The position numbers and the translations under genes are program-made. From Gibbula magus (taxonomy: Eukaryota; Mollusca; Gastropoda; Trochida; Trochidae), in the NCBI GenBank assembly GCA_936450465.1, contig OW388299.1, positions 41,241,548 through 41,305,547 on the forward strand: 64,000 bases of DNA. The letters run 5' to 3'. Below the pieces are notes generated by a model, which worked only from the letters and a program-made list of their open reading frames with translations, had not been told where the DNA came from and ran no database searches. Numbering within the stretch: the first letter of the stretch is position 1; each line of letters starts with the position of its first letter. Positions 23,091 through 33,709 of the stretch are shown in pieces.

Positions 23091-26000
23091 TTGATACAAC
23101 TAAAAAATACTCTACCGACAACCATGAAAAGATAATGGATAGCTTCCATAAACCAAAACATTCATTTGTACCATGCATATCTTATGAAGAGAATTTGAAA
23201 TTTATATTTACACGAATGGTGTAGTGACAAAATATGAAAAGTTTATCGACCAGAACGTCAAATGGTCAATTAAAATATTTTCCAAAATTAATGCAACGGT
23301 TTTGAAATGATGTTAACATTTTTCCCTTTATTATGGTGAATTTTATGATGCAATTTTTAACTGTTGTTAACAACGTCATACAATTGAAAGTGATATATTA
23401 CTCGGGAGGAGAATGACAGAAGTCCAAACACAGATATTATTTCACTAATAAAATCAGTTACCCATCCTATCAAAAGTTTTCCAGTAACATTCATCAGAAT
23501 ATTCTTAACATAAATACAATAATTTATTTCCAAAATAATTATATTTCTCAATATCTCATCACAAATATCAATACACAAAGATTACAAGTTTTAAGGTCAT
23601 GAGCAAGAGATGCTAGTTCACAAGTATTATATCACGGTTCTTAATTTATTGTTCAATACTATAATTTTACAGACAGACACTTTGCAGAGCATACTCTGAC
23701 GAATTTCCAACATGGCAAAAAAGGAGATCAGAGAATGTTCTGATTCAGGTAAATGCCCTAGCTCCATATAATTTACCCCTTTAGAAGCCTCTCGCTAGAT
23801 CTATCAATTTTATCTTTAAAAAAGCAATGAACTCACTGCAAAAGAAACATCAGCATATAAATTACAACGAGTGATATATACGACAGAAAATGAGTTACAT
23901 AATGCTTTCAGAAGCCGGTTAAAATAAATCTGATTTTTTTAAAAGCATTTTCTGTTCATATTTCTAAGAAAGACACATTTTAAGAAATTATGGTTTTTGA
24001 ATCTCCTTATCATTATAAACAGACCAGATCGGAGAGTCAAAATGGGATTTTCGGATTGTTTTATGATATCTTACAGATGTATCAATGAATTTATCAACAA
24101 CATTATCTTTTTAAAATTGAATTTCTACATTTTATACATTTTGAACTTAAATGCCAAATATTATGGTCCCAAAACATTTTGAAATAGAGTTTTCAGCATC
24201 CCAAGTGTATTTGAATAGACATACAAATACAAGTACCATATTTCGATGTTTGAAATTGTGAGTACTTTCTTACATACACGTTTCTATCAAATACATACAA
24301 AATAGACGTTCTTCAATATGGTGACGTTTCTTTTGAACATGAGTATATCATACAATAGTGATAATAAGGATTTTTCAAAAACCATAAATGATGGTTTTCG
24401 GACTTTCTTAAATAAAACGGCTAACTTTTCCCCAGAGAGCACCCAGATACAGCTCCTTTGAAATTCCTTTTTTTAAGCTCAAAACATCTCGGTGGCAGAT
24501 CTTTTAGAGCGAAGGCTTCTGTGAAACTGCAACTCAATAACTTTCTAAAATAACCTTGAATTATACTTGAAATTTTCGCTGTTATCACAAATAATCTTTC
24601 GTGAATTAATCTATAAAAAATGAATAACTATTTACCTCATTCATCATTAATTAATTAAATTTAGTACTTCATTCATTCAAATATTTTTTATCAACTATCT
24701 CTGCTTGACACACAACTCTCTTTTCAAGTGATATCACTGCGCTTAAACGTGTGAAAACTCGTTAGATAAATTGAACTAGGATTATGCTGGCCAGTAAATG
24801 CTCAATACCGGTTATTACACTAGTTCCTCGGGGCACTTGAGTCTTTTAGATTCACTTATCTAGTCTTGGCTGTCTTATAAAGACCCTCCAGAGACCCTGA
24901 GAATTGGGAAATAGTATAATCAAATCTGAGATGATGGCAAGTTAATAGGTTAGTGACCTTATGTGGAAGATTTTACTTGTGTGACAATTTACACAGTAAT
25001 TGAGTAATATGATTACATATACATAGCATGAAACACGTCATTATTGCACGTTTGTTAATAATAAAAACTAGATGTCATTGTTATATAGATGATATAGATC
25101 GGTTATTACAATTATCAAACGTTCTCCCCCATCAAACTCAAACAATTTCTTCCCATGTTACTTCTATTACCTAACTGTGAAATTTAACAACACTGATACG
25201 TCCCTATTTCTATCCCAACAAAATTATCTTTCATCTCCGAGTGTAATGTGACGCATTTGATCGTATAATAATCAATATAAAAAAATCAATAAGTCAAACA
25301 TCGGCAAAACGTAGTAGACCATGTGTTTGAATGCAGAGTGGGATGCTATGTGTTTTTTATGTCAAAACTCTGAAATTGTGAAAACATAAGGTCTTGTAAA
25401 GTTTATTCATAAGTCTTCGGCTGCTTGTCAGGAACACACAAAGATTTAACTCTGCATTCGGAGATGTGTCGTTTAATATGACTTTTGTCCGAAATATATA
25501 GTGCCTCAGAGACGATGTTTAATGCTCATATTCTTTGTCTTTTTGATGTCAGTTCACGTTAACTCACACGCTCACATGTGCAATATGTATTGAAATCATA
25601 AACATAATGATTACAATGTAGATGTGTAAAAAAGTGTAGATGTATCGAATAATACACAAACACTTGTAAATCAAATTTAATAAAGACCAATAATTCACCT
25701 TGAATCACCTCGGACGAACATGCTACCAAAAGAGTACATGCACTTTTAGTGCAAATCTATAATATCCTTAAATGAAATTGGTGGCTATGGTGACGAAATC
25801 TTGTAATATTATGGTGATTCTTGTAAGATGTCATTAAGGGCCATTATATGGACAGCACATTTCTGTATATGTATTTTTGTTATTAATAAATGCTTATACT
25901 ACAATCAATATACAACATTTTACCGAGAATCATAGTTTTGTTGAACTATGATTTTACGTGGTTATCATCGCAGTGAGAGCAGATGCTCATTCAGGAATCA

Positions 26001-26187
26001 GGGTATTGTTGTTGGGAAACGGATATAAATACACTGATGGCACAGGATGTTTACCAACCAGAATGGGCCATTTCTTGAGCAATGGTTATATATTCTCAAC
26101 ATATGTGTCGGTATAGCATTATAGCACACGTCTTGTTGCTGTATTTAGTGTTCTAACCAGTCAGCAATACTTCATGTGTAAAACATG
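23091..26187. repeat. Tandem unit copy C, left part
   Basis: This is the third head-to-tail unit, collinear with 12381-15730. It is interrupted at 26187, just after GTGTAAAACAT. Where copy B continues with ATGTAACACC, copy C continues into the composite insertion. Relative to B it lacks about 215 bp near 25850. No gene was recognised. Confidence 0.82.
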
Positions 26188-26225
26188 GCCCCGTTCCATA
26201 ACAGCGAGCGCTTATAATCGCTCAT

Positions 26226-26332
26226 TGATTGCTCAATGTAGCGCTCAAGAAGCGCTCAAGTAGCACCAATTCCTGAACGACAAAACCTCAAAGTTCTCTC
26301 GCTTTGCTACGTAGCGCTACATTGAGCAATCA
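26226..26332. repeat. 20-bp perfect inverted repeat at the insertion edge
   Basis: TGATTGCTCAATGTAGCGCT at 26226-26245 is repeated in inverse at 26313-26332, with about 67 bp between. Additional copies of AGCGCT lie in the loop. It sits close to the left joint of the composite insertion and just downstream of the stop of the minus-strand virus-like ORF. It could be a terminal palindrome or transcription-end hairpin of that older element. Confidence 0.65.
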
Positions 26333-26660
26333 CGTTCAAGAGAGGTTGTTTCACTTTCATTTTCATTTCCTTTGACCCTTTAAAATTTGCCTGTTCTCTT
26401 TTTTCCTGAGCTTGGGCTTGCTCCACGACTTGTTGTGTTTGAGAGACAAAGTTAATTTTGGGTTGCTCAGAATAAGGCATGGCCAGTGCTTGTTCTTTTT
26501 GTTTCCTTTCTTCCAAAATTTTAGGCCATTCCGGATCGTAAAGCTCCAGTGTTCTGTCAACTGACATGCTGCCGTGCCGTTCACATTTACCCTGCACTTG
26601 CAACATATAATAGCGAGTCCATTTCTCGGTGTCCGGCACATATAGTTTAAATTGACTCAT
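26307..26660 (-). CDS. Virus-like or repeat-encoded small basic protein (unrecognised)
   Basis: The minus-strand ORF starts at the Met at 26660 (an upstream Met at 26738 is in frame but gives an unlikely leader). The product has an N-terminal block with FKLYVPDTEKWTRYY. A charged helical middle is rich in Glu, Lys and Gln (SQTQQVVEQAQAQ), and the C-terminal part contains Lys-rich clusters. The combination resembles small proteins of endogenous virus-like (Polinton/adintovirus-type) repeats in invertebrate genomes, recalled from general pattern and not verified. No capsid, polymerase or ATPase gene is beside it. It is probably a fragment carried with the insertion. Confidence 0.35.
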   Translation of the reverse strand: MSQFKLYVPDTEKWTRYYMLQVQGKCERHGSMSVDRTLELYDPEWPKILEERKQKEQALAMPYSEQPKINFVSQTQQVVEQAQAQEKREQANFKGSKEMKMKVKQPLLNVIAQCSAT

Positions 26661-27189
26661 GTTGATGTGTCCTCCCTGAATGTTCACATACGAGATCAAA
26701 CTGAAAACCTTTTCGTGAAACACTGCTTGCAAACGCAAACAATCTTGCAGGGATCAGGCTTGATTTTCTCGTACACAGCAAAGCTTTATAAGTTAAAGGC
26801 GCCATGTTTGATTTCTTTCGAGAAGAGCCATGGTGAGGTTAACATGGATTTGAATTTCTGTGACGACGATTCCGACGGCATTTTGAGTCAATGTGAGATT
26901 AGGTTGAAAAGGCCCTCCCTTCAAAAACGGGTATCTATAGGTTATGTTTACGGCAGAATAATTATTATAAGAAAAATGCTTCTTTACTTGAAAAGACCGT
27001 AATAAATATGAAAATGAGATTAAAATTGAAATGAGGCAAAGGTATTTGTCAGCCGAGTTTATTAATTAAACCTTTACTTATTGTTAAATGAATGTCAACT
27101 CTCATAGTGACTGTGCACTAAATATCTATATGGATAACGCTTTTGGAATTAATTTTTCAAGGAATTTATTTCATTATCATATTTTCCAG

Positions 27190-27249
27190 ATTCGATCAAC
27201 ACTAAGTGTAGTTCCGTTACACAGACCACCAAATATACGGTTCAGACGG
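27190..27249 (+). other. Microexon 2, copy X (60 nt, phase 1-1)
   Basis: It lies between a TTTCCAG acceptor and a GTAGGT donor. It encodes a short module ending TKYTVQT. The 20-codon length keeps the frame, and the same exon occurs at 32066-32125. Confidence 0.65.
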
Positions 27250-27356
27250 GTAGGTTTTTGAGCTTATTTTCTCAATAAAAATCAAAGTGTTCAATTGTTT
27301 TCTCATTCACGTGTCCGTATTATTCAATTTATGATTCATAATACATATCTTTACAG

Positions 27357-27422
27357 AACCGATCAGCGAATCGTCAGATGACACCTTTTCATTATCACAG
27401 ACGAAATTCATGGTTCAGACAG
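27357..27422 (+). other. Microexon 3, copy X (66 nt, phase 1-1)
   Basis: It lies between TTTACAG and GTTAGC. It encodes the module SESSDDTFSLSQTKFMVQT. It is the closest relative of exon 4 (29244-29309) and recurs in copy Y at 33507-33572 and 38852-38917. Confidence 0.7.
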
Positions 27423-27564
27423 GTTAGCTCATTGGTCAAGTAAAGTGACAATATAAAGGTGCAAAGGCATGATTGTGATCGAAAACCGGACATTGGCGCG
27501 CGCTAAACGATCAAACGTAATTTCGAAAACTTATCTGAAACAGGAACAGTGAGTAGCTGATATA

Positions 27565-28904
27565 TACACATGTAATGAATAAAGGAACGCATGTATTGAT
27601 GGTGAAATTTGTTTTATTGTCATGGGTTTTTGATCAAGTATATTTCATTAAGCATGTACACCACAGGTGAAATTTCAGTATCTGCTGTGTCCACCCTGTT
27701 TCCTGAACACTTCTTCACACCGTCGTGGAACACTTTGGATCAACTTCCGGATGACAGCCCGAGGAACTGCGCGCCACTCCTCTTGGAGAGCCTTGAACAT
27801 GGAATCAGGTGTCTGGGGTAGAACATCACGATCCCTCGCCAGACGTCCAAGAACGTCACAGAGGTGTTCAATGGGATTGATGTCTGGGTTCTTGGACGGC
27901 CATGGCAATACTCTGATGTTTTGCATGAGAAAATCCCTGCTGACGTGAGCCGTGTGGGGTCGAGCATTGTCATGTTGAAACTCAGTTTACACCCACTCTA
28001 CGGCGGAAAGGAAGAACAGGTTGCAACACTTCGTCTCGGTAACGGACACCAGTCACCCTTCCATCAAGTGGAACAAGGTTGGTCCTATGGTCATAGGTTA
28101 TGCCGCCCCATACCATCACAGATCCGCCCCCGTAGGAATCGTGTTGTTTGATGGTGCACTGATGGTGACGTTCACGAAGGCTTCCATCTTCGAAGTCCAA
28201 ATTGAATCGTGACTCATCACTGAACATGGTATTGCGCCAATGTCGAAGTTGTCTAACTCGATGTTGTGTAGCCCATGCTCTTCTGAGACGTGTGTGTTCC
28301 GCAGTCAGCCTTACCCCAACAACAGGACGACGTGACTTTAAGCCTGCTGCTTTAAGTCTGTTTCTGACAGTACGGTCACAAATTCTTAGTCTCGTTACTG
28401 CCCTGAACTCAGAGTTTATTTTCGATGCTGGTTTAAATCGGTTACGTAAGGACAGCAGCACCAGCTGGTGGTCGTTTCGGGGCGTTGTCTTACGTTTTGG
28501 ACCACGACCGGGTCTAATCTTTCCGTTCCCTGTCTGACGGTACCGGTTCCACACTCGCGAAATCACACTTTTAGACTTGTTAAATTGTCTGGCTGTCTGG
28601 GCATATTGATTGACCGCTGTTTATGCATCCGATAGCCTGCCATTTCTCATTATCAGAAAGGTATGCTCTAGGCATGATTCTGGAGGAAAAGGTACACTGA
28701 CATTCGTTGACTCCTTGAAGGTTAAATGGACGTTGCCATGCATGAAGTTCATGGAAATCAATTGTCACGTGCACGGTACCTTTTCAGTGAAAGTAAACTT
28801 CAACATTTTCAGTTTATAATGGCCCCACGCAGCCTCGAACAAACGGAACATGCCAGCCATAAGTTAACAGTTATTAAGCGTTCCCTTATTCGTTTCCATC
28901 AGTA
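27565..28904 (-). mobile_element. Tc1-type element in intron 3 of copy X
   Basis: The right end carries the terminal repeat that is complete in the two sister copies (TACTGATGGAA and its complement). The left end here is corrupted (ACACATGTAATG in place of ACTGATGGAATG). The element is about 1.34 kb, shorter than its sisters because of an 18-bp loss near 28185. It is the same insertion as 33710-35067 and 39055-40412, carried along by duplication. Confidence 0.82.
27675..28675 (-). pseudogene. Tc1/mariner transposase, dead copy X
   Basis: The start is the MPRAYLSDNEKWQAIG helix-turn-helix (Met at 28675). A frameshift near 28615 leads into VISRVWNRYRQTGN and the long central frame with TMFSDESRFNLDF (first catalytic Asp region) and VMVWGGI. 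A second shift near 27985 precedes QHDNARPH (second Asp) and WPSKNPDINPIEHLCD (third acidic residue, DD34E type). The length of about 335 residues fits a Tc1 transposase. Six residues after FNLDFEDG are missing relative to the other two copies. The shared frameshifts show that the element was dead before the host segment duplicated. Confidence 0.88.
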
Positions 28905-29243
28905 TAGTTTGATAGCTTATATAACTAGTATGCATGTTTGATTTCGGCATCTGCGCAAATATATTGCAGTTTTTCGATTTTCGTTGAAAACTAGTAATTA
29001 CTTATATTAATTGTATTTTCGGGGTGAATATGCGAGAAAATGCGAATTAATATCACCACATTGGGTATTTGGATTCCTATCAAAGCAGAAAAATATACGA
29101 AACTCACTGACTTGCATTTTGAACACTAATTTACTCACTCATTTCACGTGCGATAACTACATGTACCAAATTTAATCCGTATTTATCACATTATTTCTAT
29201 ATATTTGAATATATTCATATTTTCGTGTTTCTTTGATTTACAG

Positions 29244-29309
29244 AACCTTTCAGCGACTCGTCAGATGACACCTTTTCGCTAACCCAGACGAAATATTTGG
29301 TTCAGACAG
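29244..29309 (+). other. Microexon 4, copy X (66 nt, phase 1-1)
   Basis: It lies between TTTACAG and GTTGGC. It encodes SDSSDDTFSLTQTKYLVQT and is a near duplicate of exon 3, so exons 3 and 4 arose by exon duplication. Confidence 0.7.
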
Positions 29310-29465
29310 GTTGGCTAATTTTATTTAATAACTTGCACTTCCAGCATTATGTTTGAAATATTTTCAATTTTGATCAACCAAAAATGTTAACATAAATATA
29401 AATCGAAATATAAGTGTAATAATTTCAAATGTGACATTTAACACTGGCCCTTTCTATAATTGCAG

Positions 29466-29537
29466 AACCGATAACGGATGTGAGTACGGATGATGACGTA
29501 CCTTTGAATTTGCTGAAAGAACATGAACATATCGCCG
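29466..29537 (+). other. Exon 5, copy X (72 nt, phase 1-1)
   Basis: It lies between AATTGCAG and GTAAGA. It encodes TDVSTDDDVPLNLLKEHEH. It is repeated at 35630-35701 and 40988-41059. Confidence 0.65.
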
Positions 29538-29811
29538 GTAAGACTTTATGAATTTTACAAAATGTTGATCTAGGTTTGTAATTTTGTTGCAATTCACATT
29601 TATTCTGATTGTCAAAACGTATGGCCACGATGCACGTGCGACGTGAAACAAGAATTATTTTTTCAATAAGATTATTTATTTTCTACAACATCTAAACACG
29701 GAAAACTTTCATCATTGATAATTATTTAAATTATTCTGACCACGTGTTTAATAACTGAAATGTTATTCAAAACACGTTAAACCCCAACTCGCTCATTATT
29801 CTGAAATATAG

Positions 29812-29916
29812 ATTCCGAGTTGCGGGCTCTGCAGGGTGCGGTTGACATATCTGACTTCTTGGATAAGGGAGGACCCTGGCAAGTCGGTTGTAACAATCCT
29901 ACCAGGAGCAAACAAG
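29812..29916 (+). other. Exon 6, copy X (105 nt, phase 1-1)
   Basis: It has an acceptor-like AATATAG and a GTAAGA donor. It encodes SELRALQGAVDISDFLDKGG followed by a Trp/Cys-containing tail. The acceptor has a weak pyrimidine tract. It recurs at 35976-36080 and 41316-41420. Confidence 0.62.
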
Positions 29917-30310
29917 GTAAGAAACAATGATTGAAAATATTTTAAAATCAAACTAATCGACTCAGAGACGATTTGCACAAACTGGCAGTGTCCAAATTTT
30001 AAAATACTAAATTGGAACTTGTAACGGACTTTAAAGAATCTTAACTTTAGTGCAGACTGAATAAAATTTACATTGGAATAAATCGCAACTCACTGGATAA
30101 AAATAAATTGACCAATTTCTTTGAATTTTAGGCAGGCAATTTAAGAAGTTACAAAACTTGTGACGATATCGCATCAAATCACGTAGATTTCTCTCGTCGA
30201 TCATATCCATTTAACTATTTTTTTTCTCCAACACAAGTATCTATCATTGTATTTACTGTTTCAGTGTTACAGGTGCTGTTTTCCTGAATAACAAATACCA
30301 TTTTTTACAG

Positions 30311-31509
30311 ATGACGCCAAGCGATTTGCTCCAGTCAGTGAAGAACTCCTGAAAGAGAGTAAGAGACCTTTCGTTCCTGAGAATACCAGGAAAAAGAATA
30401 AATGGGCATATAACATTTTCACATGCTGGAGGCAGGAGTATCTTTCACAAAATTCTAACAGGAGTGATGTATATAATATTTTGCTTGATGGTACCAAAGA
30501 CCTCGATAATTTCTCAGATGAGGAAATCAACAAGATCTTGAAGAGGATGGCCAGGAGTACAAAAGTGACAGTGTTTTGTCATTTGTCATGTCCAGCGTCA
30601 TTTGCGATGTAATGATAGAGCCGTGGATATGTTCACCGATGATGCGTTTCGTGAATTAAAAGTCACATAGATAATAGAATGCAGAAGATATGCGCCAAAG
30701 GAATTGGCCTTCAACGCCGACAAGCTTCTGTTATCACGGAGGACCATGAGAAGATGTTGTGGGACAAGGGCCTGCTGGAGATAGATACACCCCAGTCTCT
30801 CTTGGATACTATGTTCTGGACTATTGGAATTAACTTCGGTCTAAGGGGAGGAGATGAACATCGGCGTCTTACGTTCAGGAACTTTGAAATCAAATCTGAT
30901 AGTGCTGAACAGAAATACTTGGAATATAGAGAATCTGTCTCGAAGACCTATCGCGGAGGTCTGAAGCATCGCAATACAGACCCACATTTTGCGCGTGCCT
31001 ACGCTAAACCGGATGACCTCCAAAATTGTCCTGTTTCGCTGTTCAAAACCTACCAGGAGCGTTTACCTACCAACAGGGACGCTGACGTGTTTTACTTTTG
31101 GGCTTTGGTTAAACCCAAGTCTGATGTGTGGTTCGCAAATCAGGCAGTCGGACACAACAAACTTGAAGGAACTGTAACACGGTTGATGTCCTCAATTGGT
31201 GCTGAAGGACATTACACTAACGATTCGCTCAGAGCATCAACTGCAACCAGATTGTTTCCGGCTGGTGTAAGTGAGCAGGTGATAAAGGAGCAGACAGGAC
31301 ACCGAAGTTTAGCTGTGGAAGCCTATAAACGAACAGGCGACGCCCAGAAACGTAAGGTTTCTAAAATTCTTCAAGTCAGTGGAAAGTTGCCTAAAGGACA
31401 TGTTTCCGAAGGTGCAACAAATTCTCAAACCAGAGATGAAACCTCGGCCCCAGCTGCAGTATTTATAAATTGTTCTAATGTAACCCTGAATTACTTTCCA
31501 AAGGAATAA
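30311..31509 (+). CDS. Tyrosine recombinase catalytic exon, copy X
   Basis: The acceptor TTTTTTACAG precedes base 30311. The N-terminal part includes KRFAPVSEELLKESKRPF and the core-binding-like helix region. From 30679 to 31509 the frame is uninterrupted (276 codons) and holds the catalytic region. The first Arg is in NFGLRGGDEHRRL, the second box is NDSLRASTATRLF where copy Y has NHSLRAST (so the His of HxxR is lost here), and TGHRSL and AYKR follow with the likely nucleophilic Tyr. The family resembles Crypton-derived recombinase domains (KIAA1958/ZMYM type). A frameshifted stretch at about 30540-30675 separates the two halves. The C-terminus is short with no added DNA-binding domain. Confidence 0.8.
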
Positions 31510-31719
31510 ATATTGAATGATGAATTGTAATTGTGCATTCAAATAAGCAATAAAGTAATTATTCACTTGTGTTCTTTTTATGTATTCATGAGGGTTCATG
31601 GTAAAGTATTCAGCAAATGAATACCCGGTCAAGAGCAAAAGGTCATGTAATGCAAGTCGGTATGTAATAAACAACTTGGAAGTTTGATTTCTTTCGAGAA
31701 GAGCCATGGTGAGGTTAAC
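31510..31719. other. Joint between tandem genes X and Y
   Basis: This holds the 3' flank of copy X (AT-rich, with several AATAAA-like hexamers such as that near 31503), ending AACTTGGAAG at 31684, and then the 5' leader of copy Y. There is no gene in it. Confidence 0.55.
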
Positions 31720-32200
31720 ATGGATTTGAATTTCTGTGACGACGATTCCGACGGCATGTTGAGTCAAGTGTGAGATGACGTTGAAAAGGCCCTCCCTTCA
31801 AAAACGGGTATCTATAGGTAATGTTTACGGCAGAATAATTATTATAAGAAAATGCTTCTTTACTTGAAAAGACCGTAATAAATATGAAAATGAGATTAAA
31901 ATTGAAATGAGGCAAAGGTATTTGTCAGCCGAGTTTATTAATTAAACCTTTACTTATTGTTAAATGAATGTCAACTCTCATAGTGACTGTGCACTAAATA
32001 TCTATATGGATAACGCTTTTGGAATTAATTTTTCAAGGAATTTATTTCATTAACATATTTTCCAGATTCGATCAACACTAAGTGGAGTTCCGTTACACAG
32101 ACCACCAAATATACGGTTCAGACGGGTAGGTTTTTGAGCTTATTTTCTCAATAAAAATCAAAGTATTCAATTGTTTTCTCATTCACGTGTCCGTATTATT

Positions 32201-33474
32201 AAGGATTCAGCACTAAAGTGCTGAATCCTTATTGTTATTGGCGTGTTTTATTATTATTATTATTCCACGGATTTTGTGAACACGACTTCTACCAGAAGGA
32301 AAACAGCTAATACTACCAAACTTTGCAAGATGATCGCCCTTACTGCCTAGTTTCATGCCGAAGCTTTTGGGCCCAATCGTCCAAACCATTAAAGGTCCAG
32401 TTCGAATCTAAAGTTCGATTTTTAACATGGGAAAATTCTTTAAAATGCAGCTAGAGACTTGCAACTTGTTTTAAAAGATGCGCATTGACAGTGCGAGAAG
32501 AAAAGTAAATCATGACGATTTCGTTGGTCACGTGGTTTCGCCGCCATTTTGATTTTAGACACTTTTCAAAATTTCCGAAACCCATGCACCTTTGACAATC
32601 TTCTTCTCTGAAGATACAAGCATTAGAAAGCTCATATTTTTACATAATGTAGCTGATATATGGCTAACAAAAATGACCTCACGGATTTTGGAAATTCGAA
32701 ATGCTTTTTGCACAGTAGGTATTTGAAATCTGTTGATTTTTCAAAAAGCGCAAACTTCAAGGGGACATAACTCAAAAACCTACCCGTCGAATTTGATGAT
32801 TTTTTCAGGAGAATAAGATTGGACTGAAGTCTTTATGAATCAATAATAAAATGGCTCGCGTACAGTCATTCCCGGCCACAATTAAGCTTCCAATTTCTAA
32901 AAATATCAAAAATCATGCTTTTGGTGAGTTTTTGTAAATTCATAACATAATAACCAAATCTTCTAGAATAGAGTTTGATACCTCACCAGAGAGACAAAAC
33001 ATTTTCCTAAATACGAAAATTAAAATTAATAGAATAGTGTTCATAATGGACGAGTTACGGGTATTTTAAGTTTGACAGTTCCTGCTTTCTTTCTAAATTG
33101 ATGATTGTCACGTTTGTAGTGTGTCTTTGTTTTGTCATAGTTCAACAATGCAATATCGTAGAACCTTGTTTAATATCTCGTCAGAACTGGAAAGGATTGC
33201 TCTAAATGGGGAAAGCATAATTAGTTTGATAATAAACATAACAAATGTGCTATAAGCCTTTTCTTTTGATCAATTGCGACTTTCCGTTTGTACTGTAAAC
33301 AAAGGGGGTAAATCCTACTTTCGTTTTACATGATGGACAGGTAGACGCTGCTGTAGCTTAATGCTTTTACAGATCTTCGTGTAACTTTCAAGAATGACTG
33401 CTGATATGACGTAGTTAATAGGAAATTAATCAAATATGCGCTGAATCCTTTTATCGTCACTTGTGACTATATTT
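32201..33474. mobile_element. HINE-like (Helentron-related) non-autonomous element M1 in intron 2 of Y
   Basis: It begins with a perfect hairpin AAGGATTCAGCACT-AA-AGTGCTGAATCCTT (32201-32230) followed by an (ATT)n run. It ends with the inverse of the start (GCTGAATCCTT, 33440-33450) followed by a short hairpin GTCAC-TT-GTGAC. Copy X has the uninterrupted intron (about 27320-27332), so the insert is dated and delimited. An asymmetric terminal inverted repeat with a hairpin after the 3' copy, a microsatellite near the 5' end and possible insertion between two Ts match the Helentron/HINE description. There is no coding capacity. Confidence 0.6.
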
Positions 33475-33709
33475 CAATTTATGATTCATAATACATATCT
33501 TTACAGAACCGATCAGCGAATCGTCAGATGACACCTTTTCATTATCACAGACGAAATTCATGGTTCAGACAGGTTAGCTCATTGGTCAAGTAAAGTGACA
33601 ATATAAAGGTGCAAAGGCATGATTGTGATCGAAAACCGGACATTGGCGCGCGCTAAACGATCAAACGTAATTTCGAAAACTTATCTGAAACAGGAACAGT
33701 GAGTATATA

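Larger units (their letters stand above)
26844..31509 (+). pseudogene. Crypton-like tyrosine-recombinase gene, copy X (seven exons)
   Basis: The exons inferred from splice signals and matching phase are 26844-26930, 27190-27249, 27357-27422, 29244-29309, 29466-29537, 29812-29916 and 30311-31509. Exons 2 to 6 are all phase-1 symmetric (60, 66, 66, 72, 105 nt). Exons 2 to 4 encode variants of one acidic/Ser-Thr module ending in VQT. Exon 7 encodes the core-binding and catalytic regions. Lesions: exon 1 lacks one base relative to copy Y. Exon 7 is out of frame between about 30540 and 30675 (the segment with TDDAFRELK reads in another frame). A small deletion lies near 30580. A Tc1-type element fills intron 3. 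Introns and exons are shared with copy Y, which supports the exon calls. Confidence 0.75.

Noticed and set aside
26652..27002. 116-codon plus-strand ORF
   Set aside because: It joins antisense of the virus-like ORF to exon 1 and reads through a splice donor into the intron. Only the exon-1 part is real.
31309..31767. 152-codon minus-strand ORF
   Set aside because: It lies opposite the conserved recombinase exon and its 3' flank, and is a shadow frame.
32201..33474. Classic Helitron end (CTRR with A-T target)
   Set aside because: The 3' end lacks CTRR. The structure fits the Helentron/HINE variant better.
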